From assembly GCF_033095805.1 (NCBI RefSeq), contig NZ_CP109901.1, positions 1,798,001-1,862,000 on the forward strand: a DNA stretch of 64,000 nucleotides. The letters run 5' to 3'. This stretch comes from Serratia sp. UGAL515B_01. GTDB lineage: Bacteria; Pseudomonadota; Gammaproteobacteria; Enterobacterales; Enterobacteriaceae. Below, piece after piece: positions 35,240 to 47,674 of this stretch; position 1 is the stretch's first letter; each line of letters begins with the position of its first letter. The notes below the pieces were generated by a model, which did not search any database, was not told the origin of the DNA, and worked only from the letters and a program-made list of their open reading frames with translations. The position numbers were made by a program, and so were the translations under genes.

Positions 35240-36271
35240 ATGATTAACCGCGCATCTTTCCAGACACGAGCCCGTGCCTTTTGGCTATTATGGGCGCTCA
35301 TTGGGGTGAATCTACTCGCCTGGGTGGTGGCTTTTATGGCTTTTCGCCACTATCCGGCCCTGCTCACTGCGGCCTTATTGGCTTATGGCTACGGCCTACG
35401 CCATGCGGTAGATGCTGACCATATCGCCGCTATTGATAACGTCACCCGCAAACTGATGCAGCAAGGGCAACGCCCGGTCTCCGTTGGGGCATTCTTTTCA
35501 CTGGGACATTCCACTATCGTGATTTTGGCTTGTGCTGCCATTGCCGCTACCTCTCTGACTTTTGGTGACCATATGGGGTGGCTACATCTGTATGGTTCAA
35601 CGCTGGGCACGTTAATCTCATCGTTGTTCCTGCTGGTGATGGCACTGCTCAACTGGCTTATTTTCCGCGATGTTTATCGCACTTTTCGCCGGGTCAAGCA
35701 CGGTGAGAAACTGATAGAACAAGATATCGCGCTGATTACCCACAACACCGGCGGCGTTATGAACCGCCTGTTCAGTTTTGCTTTTAATCTGGTGAATAAA
35801 AGCTGGCATATGTACCTGATCGGGTTTTTGTTTGGGTTGGGTTTTGATACCGCCACAGAGGTAGGATTACTGGGGATTTCTGCCGCAGGTGCCACGTCAG
35901 GCATGTCGGTATGGTCGATCATGGTTTTCCCATTACTGTTTGCCAGCGGCATGGCATTGATCGACTCGCTGGATAATTTTGTGATGATTGGTGCCTACGG
36001 CTGGGCATTTAATAAACCGGTGCGCAAGCTGTATTACAACATGACCATCACCGCTTCCAGCGTGGTAATAGCCCTAGTGATCGGTGGGTTAGAAGGATTG
36101 GGTTTGCTGGCCGATAAGCTGGACCTGCAAGGAAATTTTTGGCGTGGCGTTGAGATCCTTAACAGCAACATGGGCAGTGTCGGTTATGCTGCAATTGCCC
36201 TGTTTGTGGTGCTCTGGGCACTATCCGCGTTCAATTACCGCCGGAAAAACTATGATGCTTTGACGTTGTAA
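35240..36271 (+). CDS. nixA: High-affinity nickel permease (NiCoT family)
   Basis: This 343-residue, eight-helix inner-membrane transporter has the NiCoT signature RHAVDADHIAAIDN (HX4DH) in helix II and LGHSTIVI in helix III. GFDTATEVGLLG and the LIDSLDNF motif follow. It imports Ni2+ (some members also Co2+). The start codon is one base past the hypF stop, so it is translationally coupled to the hydrogenase operon. That ties it to supplying HypA/HypB. E. coli uses the NikABCDE ABC system instead. NixA and HoxN are alternative names; sequence alone does not settle metal specificity. Confidence 0.92.
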   Translation: MINRASFQTRARAFWLLWALIGVNLLAWVVAFMAFRHYPALLTAALLAYGYGLRHAVDADHIAAIDNVTRKLMQQGQRPVSVGAFFSLGHSTIVILACAAIAATSLTFGDHMGWLHLYGSTLGTLISSLFLLVMALLNWLIFRDVYRTFRRVKHGEKLIEQDIALITHNTGGVMNRLFSFAFNLVNKSWHMYLIGFLFGLGFDTATEVGLLGISAAGATSGMSVWSIMVFPLLFASGMALIDSLDNFVMIGAYGWAFNKPVRKLYYNMTITASSVVIALVIGGLEGLGLLADKLDLQGNFWRGVEILNSNMGSVGYAAIALFVVLWALSAFNYRRKNYDALTL

Positions 36272-36277
36272 CCAAAG

Positions 36278-36334
36278 TGGTGCCCCTTCACTTCTGGTGT
36301 TGTCGACGGCAACACTGGCAATCAAGGGGCACCA
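36278..36334 (+). terminator. Nested hairpin after nixA
   Basis: TGGTGCCCCTT (36278-36288) pairs perfectly with AAGGGGCACCA (36324-36334), and GTGTTG/CAACAC form an inner stem. It lies seven bases past the nixA stop and probably ends the operon, although no T-run follows. Confidence 0.6.
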
Positions 36335-36730
36335 TCTGCCACCCACCGCCTCAACACTTCTTCCCTAACCTGGAATTCCATTCCTACCGTTGTGAATAGA
36401 CGAGCCAACACTTGGTTTATTTGGCCATTCCTGTCAGCATTATTTATCACTCTTTTGCTGTTGACTGCCCAAATAGATAAAACAGCGTTTTCTGCCAAAT
36501 GTTATGGTTAACGGATTTTCTTTTAGGAAAGTTTAATTATAAAATGCTTTTATTTCAGTTGATTACAATGAATCGTAAAACGATGCTCGTCTTTATATTA
36601 TTAGAAATCGTGTGCCGTTGGCGACCAATTTCAGTCATCAAGGACATAGCTGACTTCATGTCCGAAATCCGCCATCATAACTTCCTTTTTCATGTAATAA
36701 TCTTTGCATTAAACGCAAGGAGTAAACGAG
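36335..36730. other. AT-rich spacer between the hydrogenase island and ogt
   Basis: A reading frame from 36499 to 36750 has no family resemblance and overlaps the start of ogt, so I do not call it a gene. The island boundary lies here. No direct repeat, tRNA end or integrase marks it. The ribosome site AAGGAG for ogt is at 36717-36722. Confidence 0.4.
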
Positions 36731-37246
36731 ATGCAGACTTTTTTCATTGACCGTATGCCGACGCCGATCGGTGAGCTGGTGTTGATCGGTGACGAATCGG
36801 GGCATATGCGGGCACTTGACTGGACAGATCATGAGACTCGTTTAATGAAACTATTGAACACTCACTATCGAAGAGTCCCGTTCACGTTACAGGAAAAAAG
36901 CAACCCAGGGGGCCTGACGGAGATTGTGCAACGCTACTTCTCAGGTGAACTGGCGGCTATCGACAGTGTGCCAGTGATGACCGCAGGTACTGAGTTCCAA
37001 CGTACCGTCTGGCAACAATTGCGGAAAATCCCTTGTGGAGAAATTATCACTTATGGGGAATTGGCCAGGCGTATTGGGCGGCCAACAGCTGCACGTGCAG
37101 TTGGTATGGCTAATGGCTCTAACCCTATCAGTATCGTCGTCCCCTGCCACCGAGTGATTGGTTCACAAGGTGCTCTTACTGGCTATGCGGGTGGTGTTGA
37201 ACGTAAGCACTGGCTGCTCAAACACGAAGGTTTTTTGCAAACATAG
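36731..37246 (+). CDS. ogt: Methylated-DNA--[protein]-cysteine S-methyltransferase
   Basis: The 171-residue suicide DNA-repair protein removes O6-alkyl groups from guanine. The active site IVVPCHRVIGSQGALTGYAGG is intact, and the DNA-binding GELARRIGRPTAARAVG helix-turn-helix precedes it. It begins MQTFFIDRMPTPIG like E. coli Ogt and lacks the AdaA domain. Gene order ogt-fnr-uspE is the same as in E. coli, which marks the return to core chromosome. Confidence 0.93.
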   Translation: MQTFFIDRMPTPIGELVLIGDESGHMRALDWTDHETRLMKLLNTHYRRVPFTLQEKSNPGGLTEIVQRYFSGELAAIDSVPVMTAGTEFQRTVWQQLRKIPCGEIITYGELARRIGRPTAARAVGMANGSNPISIVVPCHRVIGSQGALTGYAGGVERKHWLLKHEGFLQT

Positions 37247-37524
37247 CAGTTCCCACCGCATCTATTATAGGCTCTTCGGAAACTAGCGACGAACATTGCG
37301 ACTATGACAGTGTACCTCACTATTAAATGGCTAATAATTGATAAAAAAATATCACGTATTAAACATATGCTGGATTGTTCAACTTAAACTGGCTTTCTCG
37401 AATTATTTTGATTGTAAATCGTGAAATTTCAGCATAATCAGCGGTAATGTAGTGTGAAATTTACACATAATGTCACTAATCTGGGTATCACTCTACTTAT
37501 AACCCAGCGCAAAAGATGTTAAAA

Positions 37525-37538
37525 TTGACTCATATCAA
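37525..37538. promoter_or_regulatory. FNR box upstream of fnr
   Basis: TTGAC-TCAT-ATCAA matches the FNR site TTGAT-N4-ATCAA with one mismatch and lies 21 bases before the fnr start. Negative autoregulation of fnr is known in E. coli. The rest of the 312-base spacer (37247-37558) shows no other feature. Confidence 0.8.
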
Positions 37539-37558
37539 TTACTGCATGAGCGTAATCT

Positions 37559-38323
37559 ATGATCCCGGAAAAACGCGTGATTCGTCGAATCCAGTCTGGT
37601 GGGTGTGCAATCCATTGCCAAGACTGTAGCATCAGCCAACTGTGTATTCCTTTTACTCTCAACACACATGAGCTCGACCAGCTTGATAACATCATCGAAA
37701 GGAAAAAGCCAATTCAGAAAGGCCAGACGCTGTTCAAAGCAGGCGACGAACTCAAGTCATTGTACGCGATCCGCTCTGGAACCATCAAAAGTTACACCAT
37801 CACCGAACAAGGTGATGAACAAATTACCGGGTTCCATTTAGCTGGTGATTTGGTTGGTTTTGACGCTATTGGCGGGTTGAAGCATCCGAGCTTTGCTCAA
37901 GCGTTAGAAACCTCAATGGTATGCGAGATCCCTTTTGAAACGTTAGACGACCTTTCAGGTAAAATGCCCAATCTGCGTCAACAAATCATGCGTTTGATGA
38001 GTGGTGAAATCAAAGGCGACCAGGATATGATCCTGTTACTCTCGAAGAAAAATGCTGAAGAGCGGCTCGCCGCATTCGTGTATAACCTGTCTCGCCGTTT
38101 TGCTGAACGCGGTTTTTCGCCACGTGAATTCCGTTTGACCATGACTCGTGGCGATATCGGTAACTACCTTGGACTCACGGTTGAAACCATCAGCAGGCTT
38201 CTGGGCCGCTTTCAGAAAAGTGAAATCCTCAGCGTTAAAGGTAAATATATTACCATCGAAAATGCAGACGCATTGTCACAACTGGCTGGAGCAGCGCGGA
38301 TTAACGTTTCAGTAAGTTCTTGA
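37559..38323 (+). CDS. fnr: Fumarate/nitrate reduction regulator FNR
   Basis: The 254-residue CRP-family regulator senses oxygen with a [4Fe-4S] cluster held by Cys20, Cys23, Cys29 and a fourth cysteine near 122 (SMVCEIPFE). All are present, plus Cys16. The C-terminal recognition helix [12 protein letters not shown] is identical in its DNA-contacting E-xx-SR to E. coli FNR. It switches on anaerobic genes. Formate production, and hence the hydrogenase island next door, depends on that physiology, but no FNR box was found in the island by eye. Confidence 0.97.
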   Translation: MIPEKRVIRRIQSGGCAIHCQDCSISQLCIPFTLNTHELDQLDNIIERKKPIQKGQTLFKAGDELKSLYAIRSGTIKSYTITEQGDEQITGFHLAGDLVGFDAIGGLKHPSFAQALETSMVCEIPFETLDDLSGKMPNLRQQIMRLMSGEIKGDQDMILLLSKKNAEERLAAFVYNLSRRFAERGFSPREFRLTMTRGDIGNYLGLTVETISRLLGRFQKSEILSVKGKYITIENADALSQLAGAARINVSVSS

Positions 38324-38449
38324 TCTTCCTTTGGGCTAACAATTTTCTGAAATTTTTGGCCCGTGACTTCTCTGTCGCTGTTCTCTTTTTCAATGTTGGG
38401 TTACTCTGTAATTGAGCAAGCTGTTGAGCTACAGCTGTATGGAGGCCTT

Positions 38450-39406
38450 ATGGCGATGTATCAGAATCTTCTGGTGGCTATTGACCCTAATCAGGACGAC
38501 CAACCGGCACTCCGCCGTGCGGTTTATCTGGTCAAGCGGAACGGTGGGCGTATTAAAGCCTTCCTTCCTATTTATGACTTCTCTTACGAAATGACCACCC
38601 TCCTTTCCCCCGATGAGAGGACAGCAATGCGGCAAGGCGTGATTAGCCAACGCGTAGCGTGGATCAATGAACAATGTCGTTTCTATCTTGCCGACGGTGT
38701 CCCCATCGAAATAAAGGTGGTGTGGCACAACAGACCTTACGAGGCAATCATTCAAGAAGTCTTGAGCGGCAATCACGATTTATTATTGAAGATGGCCCAT
38801 CAGCACGACAGACTGGAGTCGATGATTTTTACACCAACCGATTGGCACCTGTTGCGGAAATGTCCTTGCCCAGTTTGGATGGTAAAAGATCAGCCTTGGC
38901 CTGAGGGGGGAAAAGCGTTAGTGGCAGTTAACCTCTCCAGTGAAGAACCTTATCACGACCCGCTTAACCTTAGATTGGTAAAGGAAAGCCTGGAACTGGC
39001 ACAAAACGTCGATCAGACCGAAGTTCATCTGGTCAGTGCCTATCCGGTTACACCTATCAATATCGCCATCGAGTTACCTGATTTCGACCCCAGTGTCTAT
39101 AACGATGCAATCCGTGGACAGCATTTGATTGCCATGAAAGCGTTAAGGCAAAAATTCCATATCAGCGAAGAGTTTACACACGTTGAAAAAGGTCTTCCTG
39201 AAGAGGTGATCCCAGATCTGGCTGAGCACCTGAAAGCCGGAGTTGTAGTATTGGGAACGCTTGGCAGAACGGGAATTTCCGCCGCGTTTATCGGTAATAC
39301 CGCAGAACATGTGATCGATCACCTTAAATGTGACCTGCTGGCGCTTAAGCCTGAAGGATTCAACTGTCCGATCGTTTTGGATGTAAATGACGAACACAAT
39401 GATTAG
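38450..39406 (+). CDS. uspE: Universal stress protein E
   Basis: The 318-residue cytoplasmic protein is a tandem of two Usp domains (about 1-150 and 155-305). The second holds [18 protein letters not shown], the nucleotide-loop signature. [17 protein letters not shown] is nearly identical to E. coli UspE. GGAGG upstream of 38450 sets the start and makes the 29-codon upstream extension unlikely. UspE affects stress survival, motility and aggregation in E. coli. It follows fnr as in E. coli. Confidence 0.95.
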   Translation: MAMYQNLLVAIDPNQDDQPALRRAVYLVKRNGGRIKAFLPIYDFSYEMTTLLSPDERTAMRQGVISQRVAWINEQCRFYLADGVPIEIKVVWHNRPYEAIIQEVLSGNHDLLLKMAHQHDRLESMIFTPTDWHLLRKCPCPVWMVKDQPWPEGGKALVAVNLSSEEPYHDPLNLRLVKESLELAQNVDQTEVHLVSAYPVTPINIAIELPDFDPSVYNDAIRGQHLIAMKALRQKFHISEEFTHVEKGLPEEVIPDLAEHLKAGVVVLGTLGRTGISAAFIGNTAEHVIDHLKCDLLALKPEGFNCPIVLDVNDEHND

Positions 39407-39449
39407 GATTTATTATAGCTACGGCTGATAACAGCCCTGCATCTTACAA

Positions 39450-39473
39450 GGTGGCTAAATAGCTGCCTTTTTT
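39450..39473 (+). terminator. Rho-independent terminator of uspE
   Basis: GGTGGCT and AGCTGCC (two G-U pairs) around AAAT are followed by six T residues. Confidence 0.8.
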
Positions 39474-39493
39474 GATATGTCTGAGGATAGATC

Positions 39494-40018
39494 ATGAGTA
39501 AACCAGCGCTGATTATTATCGACTTACAAAACGATTATTTCCCAGGCGGGGCATTCCCATTAGCCAATACCGAAACCACCCTTTCTGCTGTCGTGAAGGC
39601 AATCGGCAAGGCTAAAGCCAAGGGGATCCCTGTTGTTCACGTACAACATATAGCTGATCCTAAACAGGGCATCGCTCCCTTCTTTAACAAGGGGACAGAT
39701 GGTGTCAAAATCCACGCTAAAATTTTGGCTGCTGCCCCAGATGCACCTGTAATCATTAAACATTTTGCGGACAGTTTTGAAGCCACACAGCTGCATGAAA
39801 CATTGCAACAATTGGGTGTAGACGAGCTGATACTTTGCGGCATGATGACACAGAATTGCGTCACCCATACTGCGCTGTCTCGACGTTCAGACGACTACCA
39901 GAAAGTGACAGTATTAACTGATGCATCAACGACAGTCAGTGAAATGCTGCATGGCATTGCCTTGCATGCTCTTTCCACCCGGGTAGCATTAGCTTCTTTG
40001 GATGAGGCTTTAGCCTAA
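39494..40018 (+). CDS. Isochorismatase-family cysteine hydrolase
   Basis: The 174-residue cytoplasmic protein has the family triad: Asp in LIIIDLQNDYF (residue 10), Lys in PVIIKHFADSF (near 89) and Cys in CGMMTQNCVTHTA (near 122). Relatives hydrolyse isochorismate, nicotinamide, N-carbamoyl compounds or similar amides, and the sequence does not tell which. It is a single gene with GAGGA upstream and ends against the fabV terminator. Confidence 0.85.
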   Translation: MSKPALIIIDLQNDYFPGGAFPLANTETTLSAVVKAIGKAKAKGIPVVHVQHIADPKQGIAPFFNKGTDGVKIHAKILAAAPDAPVIIKHFADSFEATQLHETLQQLGVDELILCGMMTQNCVTHTALSRRSDDYQKVTVLTDASTTVSEMLHGIALHALSTRVALASLDEALA

Positions 40019-40021
40019 AAG

Positions 40022-40043
40022 TAAAAAGGGCCCAAAAGGGCCC
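40022..40043 (-). terminator. Rho-independent terminator of fabV
   Basis: Read leftward, GGGCCC-TTTT-GGGCCC is followed by TTTTT, just beyond the fabV stop. It may also stop the rightward hydrolase transcript. Confidence 0.85.
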
Positions 40044-40062
40044 TCAGATTGATGGCATAAAC

Positions 40063-41256
40063 TCAGAGTTCAACAACATCAAAGCGTACGTCTGGGTTAA
40101 CATCCGCATCGTAATCAACTTCTTCCAAACCAAAACCAAACAAGCGCAAGAATTCTTGCTTATAGCCCGTATAGTCGGTCAGTTCGCTCAGATTTTCTGA
40201 AGTGATTGACGGCCACAAATCGCGGCAGGCCTGTTGCACATCATCACGCAATTCCCAATCGTCCATCCGGATACGTGCATGATCATCCAGCGGCATATCA
40301 TCGCTATACAGACGATTACGCATTAATCGGTAAACCTGTTCTATGCACCCTTCATGAATACCCTTTTCCTTCATGATCTTAAATGCCATAGAGATATACA
40401 GTGGCATAACAGGGATCGCTGAAGAAGCTTGGGTGACAACGGATTTCAACACAGCAACATGAGCGGTTCCACCTTTAGCCACCAAATCGCCACGGATAGC
40501 CGTTGCAGCACGATCTAAATCTTCTTTGGCACGGCCTAACGTACCATGCCAGTAGATTGGCCAAGTAAGGTCGGTACCAATGTAGGAGTAAGCGACAGAC
40601 TTGGCACCCTCAGCCAGCACACCGGATTCTTCCAAGGCTGACATCCAAAGTTCCCAATCCTGCCCGCCCATAACGGTGATAGTGTTCTGGATTTCTTCTT
40701 CAGTTGCAGGTTCAACCGTTGCGGTGATGATTTGATCTTTATTGGTATCAATTGCTGTGGTGGTATAAACCTCACCAATAGGTTTCAACGCTGAGCGCAC
40801 CACTTCACCCGTGTCAGGCATTTTACGTACTGGCGATGCGAGTGAGTAAACTACCAGATCGATTTGGCCTAAATCGGCTTTAATCAGTTCAATGACCTTG
40901 GCGCGGCATTCGTTCGAAAAAGCGTCGCCATTCACGCTTTTCGCGTAAAGCCCCTCTTCTTTTGCTGCCTTGTCAAAGGCGGCTGAGTTATACCAACCCG
41001 CAGTGGCTGGTTTGCTCTCGGTGCCGGCTTTCTCGAAGAACACGCCGATGGTAGCGGCACTGCTACCAAACGCAGTGGCAATTCGGGAAGCCAGACCATA
41101 ACCGGTAGATGCACCGATCACCAACACACGTTTAGGGCCATTGGTAATCTTGCCCTGCGCTTTGGTATAGGCAATCTGACGACGAACATTGGCTTCGCAA
41201 CCCACTGGATGAGTGGTGGTGCAGATAAAACCGCGAACCTTAGGTTTGATAATCAT
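40063..41256 (-). CDS. fabV: Trans-2-enoyl-ACP/CoA reductase FabV
   Basis: The 397-residue member of the short-chain dehydrogenase superfamily has the long FabV form. It carries [20 protein letters not shown] near the N-terminus, the NADH-binding [29 protein letters not shown] and the active-site pair Tyr and Lys (YSYIGT, then the [15 protein letters not shown] region with Y-x8-K). It reduces the last step of fatty-acid elongation and is insensitive to triclosan. Length agrees with Yersinia and Vibrio FabV (about 400). Whether FabI also exists cannot be seen here. Confidence 0.94.
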   Translation of the reverse strand: MIIKPKVRGFICTTTHPVGCEANVRRQIAYTKAQGKITNGPKRVLVIGASTGYGLASRIATAFGSSAATIGVFFEKAGTESKPATAGWYNSAAFDKAAKEEGLYAKSVNGDAFSNECRAKVIELIKADLGQIDLVVYSLASPVRKMPDTGEVVRSALKPIGEVYTTTAIDTNKDQIITATVEPATEEEIQNTITVMGGQDWELWMSALEESGVLAEGAKSVAYSYIGTDLTWPIYWHGTLGRAKEDLDRAATAIRGDLVAKGGTAHVAVLKSVVTQASSAIPVMPLYISMAFKIMKEKGIHEGCIEQVYRLMRNRLYSDDMPLDDHARIRMDDWELRDDVQQACRDLWPSITSENLSELTDYTGYKQEFLRLFGFGLEEVDYDADVNPDVRFDVVEL

Positions 41257-41408
41257 AGTGGTCTAGGATCCCGTTAAATGGATGAAATCGGGATATAAGA
41301 TACCTCATTGTGCCCCAGTATGGTGATCTGATGTGTCGAAATGCTTAAGTAGTGAACAAAATTTGTTAAATTAAGTATTAGAAACAGTACTCCGGCTGTT
41401 TTTCAGGC

Positions 41409-41445
41409 AAAAAAAAGCACGAACCATTGCATCGACCCGTGCTTT
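41409..41445 (-). terminator. Rho-independent terminator of pntAB
   Basis: On the reverse strand AAAGCACG pairs with CGTGCTTT across a 20-base loop and runs into eight T residues. It lies 26 bases past the pntB stop. Confidence 0.85.
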
Positions 41446-41470
41446 CACCACTAATGACTACGGTAGCGAA

Positions 41471-42859
41471 TTACAGTGCTCGTAAAATCGCTTCCACACT
41501 CTCTTTGGCATCGCCAAACAGCATTTGGGTGTTTTCTTTAAAGAACAACGGATTCTGCACCCCCGCATAACCTGTATTCATTGAGCGTTTGAAAGCAATA
41601 ACGTTTTGCGCTTTCCACACTTCCAACACTGGCATACCGGCAATTGGGCTACGCGGATCTTCCAGCGCAGCTGGGTTTACCGTATCGTTAGCACCAATGA
41701 CCAACACGGTATCGGTGTCTGGGAAATCTTCGTTGATTTCATCCATTTCCAGCACCACATCATAAGGTACCTTGGCTTCCGCCAACAGCACGTTCATATG
41801 GCCTGGCAAACGCCCAGCAACCGGGTGAATACCAAAACGCACTATGATACCGCGTGCGCGAAGTTTCTCGGTGATTTCCGCCACCGGATATTGCGCCTGT
41901 GCGACCGCCATACCATAGCCTGGAGTGATAATAACAGAAGTTGAGTTCTTCAACTGTTCAGCCACTTCTTCCGCTGTGGTTTCACGGTATTCACCCATCT
42001 CGTCCGCATTACCGGTAGAAGAACCATCAGTACCGAAACCACCGGCGATCACACTGATAAAGGAACGGTTCATTGCCTTACACATGATGTACGACAGGAT
42101 GGCACCTGAAGAGCCCACTAAGGCACCGGTTACTATTAACAGGTCGTTGCTCAACATAAAGCCTGCCGCTGCCGCTGCCCAACCTGAGTAAGAGTTAAGC
42201 ATCGATACCACAACTGGCATATCTGCCCCGCCGATAGAGGCAACCAAATGCCAGCCGAAAATCAACGCAATCACGGTCATGATCAGCAGTGCGAATACTT
42301 CCAACCCAACGCTGTTGGTACGAACAAACATCATCAGCAATAGGAAGGAAACAACCAGCGCTGCCAGGTTCAGTTTATGACGATGCGGCAACATCAGCGG
42401 TTTAGAAGAGATAATGCCGCGCAGTTTGCCGAATGCAACAATAGAACCGGTAAAGGTTACTGCACCAATGAAGATCCCCAGGAATACTTCGGTAAGATGA
42501 ATACTCACCATCACCGGCTCCATGGCAGCCCCATGATCCAGATAACTGTTAAAGCCAACTAACACAGCAGCCAAACCCACGAAGCTGTGCAGCACAGCCA
42601 CCAGTTCTGGCATTTCGGTCATTTCAACTTTCTTCGCCAGATAAATACCGATGGTACCGCCGATGATCATGGCAATAATAATCCAGCCCACGTTGCCTGA
42701 ATCTGGCCCGAGGATGGTGGCGATCAACGCTATCGCCATCCCGGCAACACCGAACAGGTTACCCTGTTTAGATGTTTCATGGCGCGAAAGCCCTGCCAGG
42801 CTGAAAATGAACAAAATAGCGGCAACAATGTATGCTGCTGTAACTAATCCACCAGACAT
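41471..42859 (-). CDS. pntB: NAD(P) transhydrogenase subunit beta
   Basis: The 462-residue inner-membrane protein has about nine helices in its N-terminal half. A cytosolic NADP(H)-binding domain III follows ([37 protein letters not shown]). With PntA it couples proton flow to hydride transfer from NADH to NADP+. Length equals that of E. coli PntB. It lies 12 bases after pntA on the same strand. Confidence 0.97.
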   Translation of the reverse strand: MSGGLVTAAYIVAAILFIFSLAGLSRHETSKQGNLFGVAGMAIALIATILGPDSGNVGWIIIAMIIGGTIGIYLAKKVEMTEMPELVAVLHSFVGLAAVLVGFNSYLDHGAAMEPVMVSIHLTEVFLGIFIGAVTFTGSIVAFGKLRGIISSKPLMLPHRHKLNLAALVVSFLLLMMFVRTNSVGLEVFALLIMTVIALIFGWHLVASIGGADMPVVVSMLNSYSGWAAAAAGFMLSNDLLIVTGALVGSSGAILSYIMCKAMNRSFISVIAGGFGTDGSSTGNADEMGEYRETTAEEVAEQLKNSTSVIITPGYGMAVAQAQYPVAEITEKLRARGIIVRFGIHPVAGRLPGHMNVLLAEAKVPYDVVLEMDEINEDFPDTDTVLVIGANDTVNPAALEDPRSPIAGMPVLEVWKAQNVIAFKRSMNTGYAGVQNPLFFKENTQMLFGDAKESVEAILRAL

Positions 42860-42871
42860 TTTTGCTACCCC

Positions 42872-44940
<2,069 letters not shown>

Positions 44941-45891
44941 ATGAAGCTGAAGACCACGATCATCGCATCAGCCTTGTTATCACTCACTGCGCTTTCTGTA
45001 CATGCCGCGCAGGAGCTAACCCCTGAAAAAGCAGCGGCTATCAAGCCGTTTGACCGCATTACCATTACAGACCGCTTTAATGCTATCTATGAAGCTGTCG
45101 ATGCAGTCTCGCGCCGGGCAGATAAACTGGGGGCCGACGCTTTTTATATTCAGGATATGAACAGCAGCAACAGTGGTGGTAACTGGCGGGTCACCGCAGA
45201 CCTTTACCATAAAGATGCACCTGAAGTAAGCAAAGAAACCCAGTATCGAGTTATTAATGGCGTAAAAGAGTTGCCGAAAGACGAAGCCTTCCTGCTTGAA
45301 CCTTACGATACTGTTACCATCAGCGGTTTCTTCCGCAGCCAGCCAGATATCAATGATTCCATCAGCAAAGCAGCACAGAAAAAAGGTGCCGCTTCGTTCT
45401 TTATCGTTCGTCAGGTTGATGCCAATAAGGGCGGCAATCAGTTCATTACCGCATTCATTTACAAAGCCGACGCCCCTAAACGCATCGTTCAGAGTCCAGA
45501 CGCTGTTCCTGCGGACTCTGAAGCCGGACGAGCGTTATTGGCTGCGGGTGGTGCAGAAGCCGCCAAGGTTGAGATCCCAGGAGTTGCTTCTTCAGGCTCA
45601 CCAAGCCGCGCTATTGGCCGCTTTTTTGAAACTCAATCTTCAACCGGTGAGCGTTATACAGTAACACTGCCTGATGGCACAAAAATCCAGGAAGTGAATA
45701 ACGTGACCGCGGCACAGATGGTTCCATTTGATTCCGTAAGCTTTACTGGCCACTTCAACAGCATGACAGACGTTTCCCATGAAGTCGCCAAACGCGCAGC
45801 GGCTAAAGGTGCCAAATACTACCACCTCACGCGCCAGTGGCAGAATCAGAGCGGTGGCAACCTAACCGTAAGCGCTGATTTGTTTAAATAA
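44941..45891 (+). CDS. ydgH: YdgH periplasmic protein with three DUF1471 domains
   Basis: The 316-residue protein starts with a signal peptide (MKLKTTIIASALLSLTALSV, cleaved after HAA). Three DUF1471/YhcN-like modules follow at about 35-95, 110-170 and 255-316, each ending in a GGN-WxVTADLYH-type strand. YdgH is a periplasmic protein tied to envelope stress and virulence in some enterobacteria; its exact activity is unknown. Length matches E. coli YdgH (314). Position beside pntA is conserved. Confidence 0.93.
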   Translation: MKLKTTIIASALLSLTALSVHAAQELTPEKAAAIKPFDRITITDRFNAIYEAVDAVSRRADKLGADAFYIQDMNSSNSGGNWRVTADLYHKDAPEVSKETQYRVINGVKELPKDEAFLLEPYDTVTISGFFRSQPDINDSISKAAQKKGAASFFIVRQVDANKGGNQFITAFIYKADAPKRIVQSPDAVPADSEAGRALLAAGGAEAAKVEIPGVASSGSPSRAIGRFFETQSSTGERYTVTLPDGTKIQEVNNVTAAQMVPFDSVSFTGHFNSMTDVSHEVAKRAAAKGAKYYHLTRQWQNQSGGNLTVSADLFK

Positions 45892-45915
45892 CAATCAAGC
45901 AATGCTTTATTATCG

Positions 45916-45939
45916 GGCAGCAATTAAGCTGCCTTTTTT
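45916..45939 (+). terminator. Rho-independent terminator of ydgH
   Basis: GGCAGC-AATTAA-GCTGCC followed by six T residues. Confidence 0.9.
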
Positions 45940-46132
45940 CTATCTTTCCGCACTCTTTATTTACTGAATAAATGTTTACCAAATCCGCATAATCAAGCAT
46001 TGCATCTGAAAGTATCACTCCGTAAAATCCTCATCATATTTCAGCATTATTGACTAATTAAAAAGCCATAAACATCTAAATATCACTATAAAAAATATAA
46101 AATAGGATTTTTATCTTATCGAGGAGTAATCA

Positions 46133-47530
46133 TTGGAAAGAAAACTTGGGCTTACCGCATTAACCGCTTTAGTCCTTAGTTCAATGTTAGGGGCTGGCGT
46201 ATTTAGCCTGCCGCAGAATATGGCTGAAGTTGCCAGCCCATCGGCATTGTTGATTGGTTGGGCTATTACCGGTATCGGTATTTTTTCCCTAGCCTTAGCC
46301 ATGCTGCTATTAACACGTCTACGCCCCGATCTTGATGGAGGTATCTTCACTTATGCCAGAGAAGGGTTTGGCGAATTAGTCGGTTTCTGTTCAGCCTGGG
46401 GTTATTGGCTCTGCGCAGTGATTGCCAATGTTTCTTATCTAGTGATTGTATTCGCAGCTCTGAGCCTTTTTACCGACCGCAGCGGTAGTGTGATCTTCGG
46501 TGACGGCAATACCTGGCAGGCGCTAATCGCCGAGTCCTTGCTGCTGTGGTTGGTACATGCACTGGTGTTACGTGGGGTGCAGACTGCAGCAAGTATCAAT
46601 TTGTTCGCCACCTTGGCTAAATTGCTCCCGCTCGCTTTGTTTGCCGTATTGGCCGCTTTCGCCTTCAAACTGGATGTGTTCACTCTGGATTTCCACGGCG
46701 TTGCACTTGGTACACCCGTTTGGCAACAGGTTAAGGACACCATGCTGATCACCCTATGGGTATTTATTGGCGTTGAAGGTGCGGTGGTAGTTTCAGCGAG
46801 GGCAAAACACAAAAAGGATGTAGGCCGCGCAACGCTGTTGGCGGTGATTTCAGCTTTAGCCGTTTATCTGGTTGTCACCCTACTCTCCCTTGGCGTTGTT
46901 CCGCGCAGTGAACTTGCAGGAATGCGCAATCCTTCAATGGCTGTGCTAATGGTTGACTTAATTGGCCCCTGGGGAGATGTAATCATTGCAACAGGCCTGA
47001 TTATTTCAGTTTGCGGAGCCTATCTAAGTTGGACCATTATGGCCGCAGAGGTTCCCTTGTTAGCAGCTCAGCATGGCGCATTCCCGAAGATATTGCGCAA
47101 ACAAAACGAAAACCATGCCCCTTCCGCTTCATTATGGCTGACCAATGGCGCCGTGCAAATTGCTCTGGTGATTATCTGGCTGACAGGCAGTAATTATAAT
47201 TCGTTGTTGACCATCGCATCAGAAATGATACTCGTACCTTATTTTCTGGTGGGGGCATTTCTTTTTAAGGTCGCTCTCAAGCTCCAGGATACAAGGTTAA
47301 TTATCGCCGCTATCGGTGCATGTCTATACGGGCTTTGGTTGCTTTACGCTGCTGGTTTGGCACACCTACTGATGTCAGTACTGCTGTATGCACCCGGATT
47401 ACTGGTATTTATGTACACGCGCTGCGAAAATGAAGACGTTGGTTTTCTGAAAAATATCGAGAAAGTGGTTATTTGCGTGTTATTAGCTGCAACCGTTCCC
47501 GCAAGCTGGTTTATGCTGCATTATTCTTAG
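46133..47530 (+). CDS. ydgI: YdgI, ArcD-type amino-acid antiporter
   Basis: The 465-residue APA-family exchanger closely resembles E. coli YdgI (460). It has SSMLGAGVFSLPQNMAEVA at the substrate site, the GGIFTYAREGFGELVGFCSAWGYW-type segment and about 12 helices. YdgI is annotated as an arginine/ornithine antiporter, but its substrate has not been firmly shown to my knowledge. Translation starts at TTG (46133) with a strong GAGGAG upstream; no ATG fits. It is a paralogue of the arcD product at 8.3 kb, with about 40 extra C-terminal and loop residues in ArcD. Confidence 0.92.
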   Translation: MERKLGLTALTALVLSSMLGAGVFSLPQNMAEVASPSALLIGWAITGIGIFSLALAMLLLTRLRPDLDGGIFTYAREGFGELVGFCSAWGYWLCAVIANVSYLVIVFAALSLFTDRSGSVIFGDGNTWQALIAESLLLWLVHALVLRGVQTAASINLFATLAKLLPLALFAVLAAFAFKLDVFTLDFHGVALGTPVWQQVKDTMLITLWVFIGVEGAVVVSARAKHKKDVGRATLLAVISALAVYLVVTLLSLGVVPRSELAGMRNPSMAVLMVDLIGPWGDVIIATGLIISVCGAYLSWTIMAAEVPLLAAQHGAFPKILRKQNENHAPSASLWLTNGAVQIALVIIWLTGSNYNSLLTIASEMILVPYFLVGAFLFKVALKLQDTRLIIAAIGACLYGLWLLYAAGLAHLLMSVLLYAPGLLVFMYTRCENEDVGFLKNIEKVVICVLLAATVPASWFMLHYS

Positions 47531-47674
47531 AAATTAGAGCCGGATGACCTTACTTAATCATGAAACAGCAACAGTACTTTATGCACCAATTATCGATGAG
47601 AAGCATTAATCGTTTTATTGAGTATAATGGCATAATTATTCTAATGTTTGCAGGCAGGTTCAGGAAATTTATCA

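Noticed and set aside
36499..36750. An 83-codon frame overlapping the ogt start
   Set aside because: No ribosome site or similarity, and it conflicts with the well-supported ogt start.
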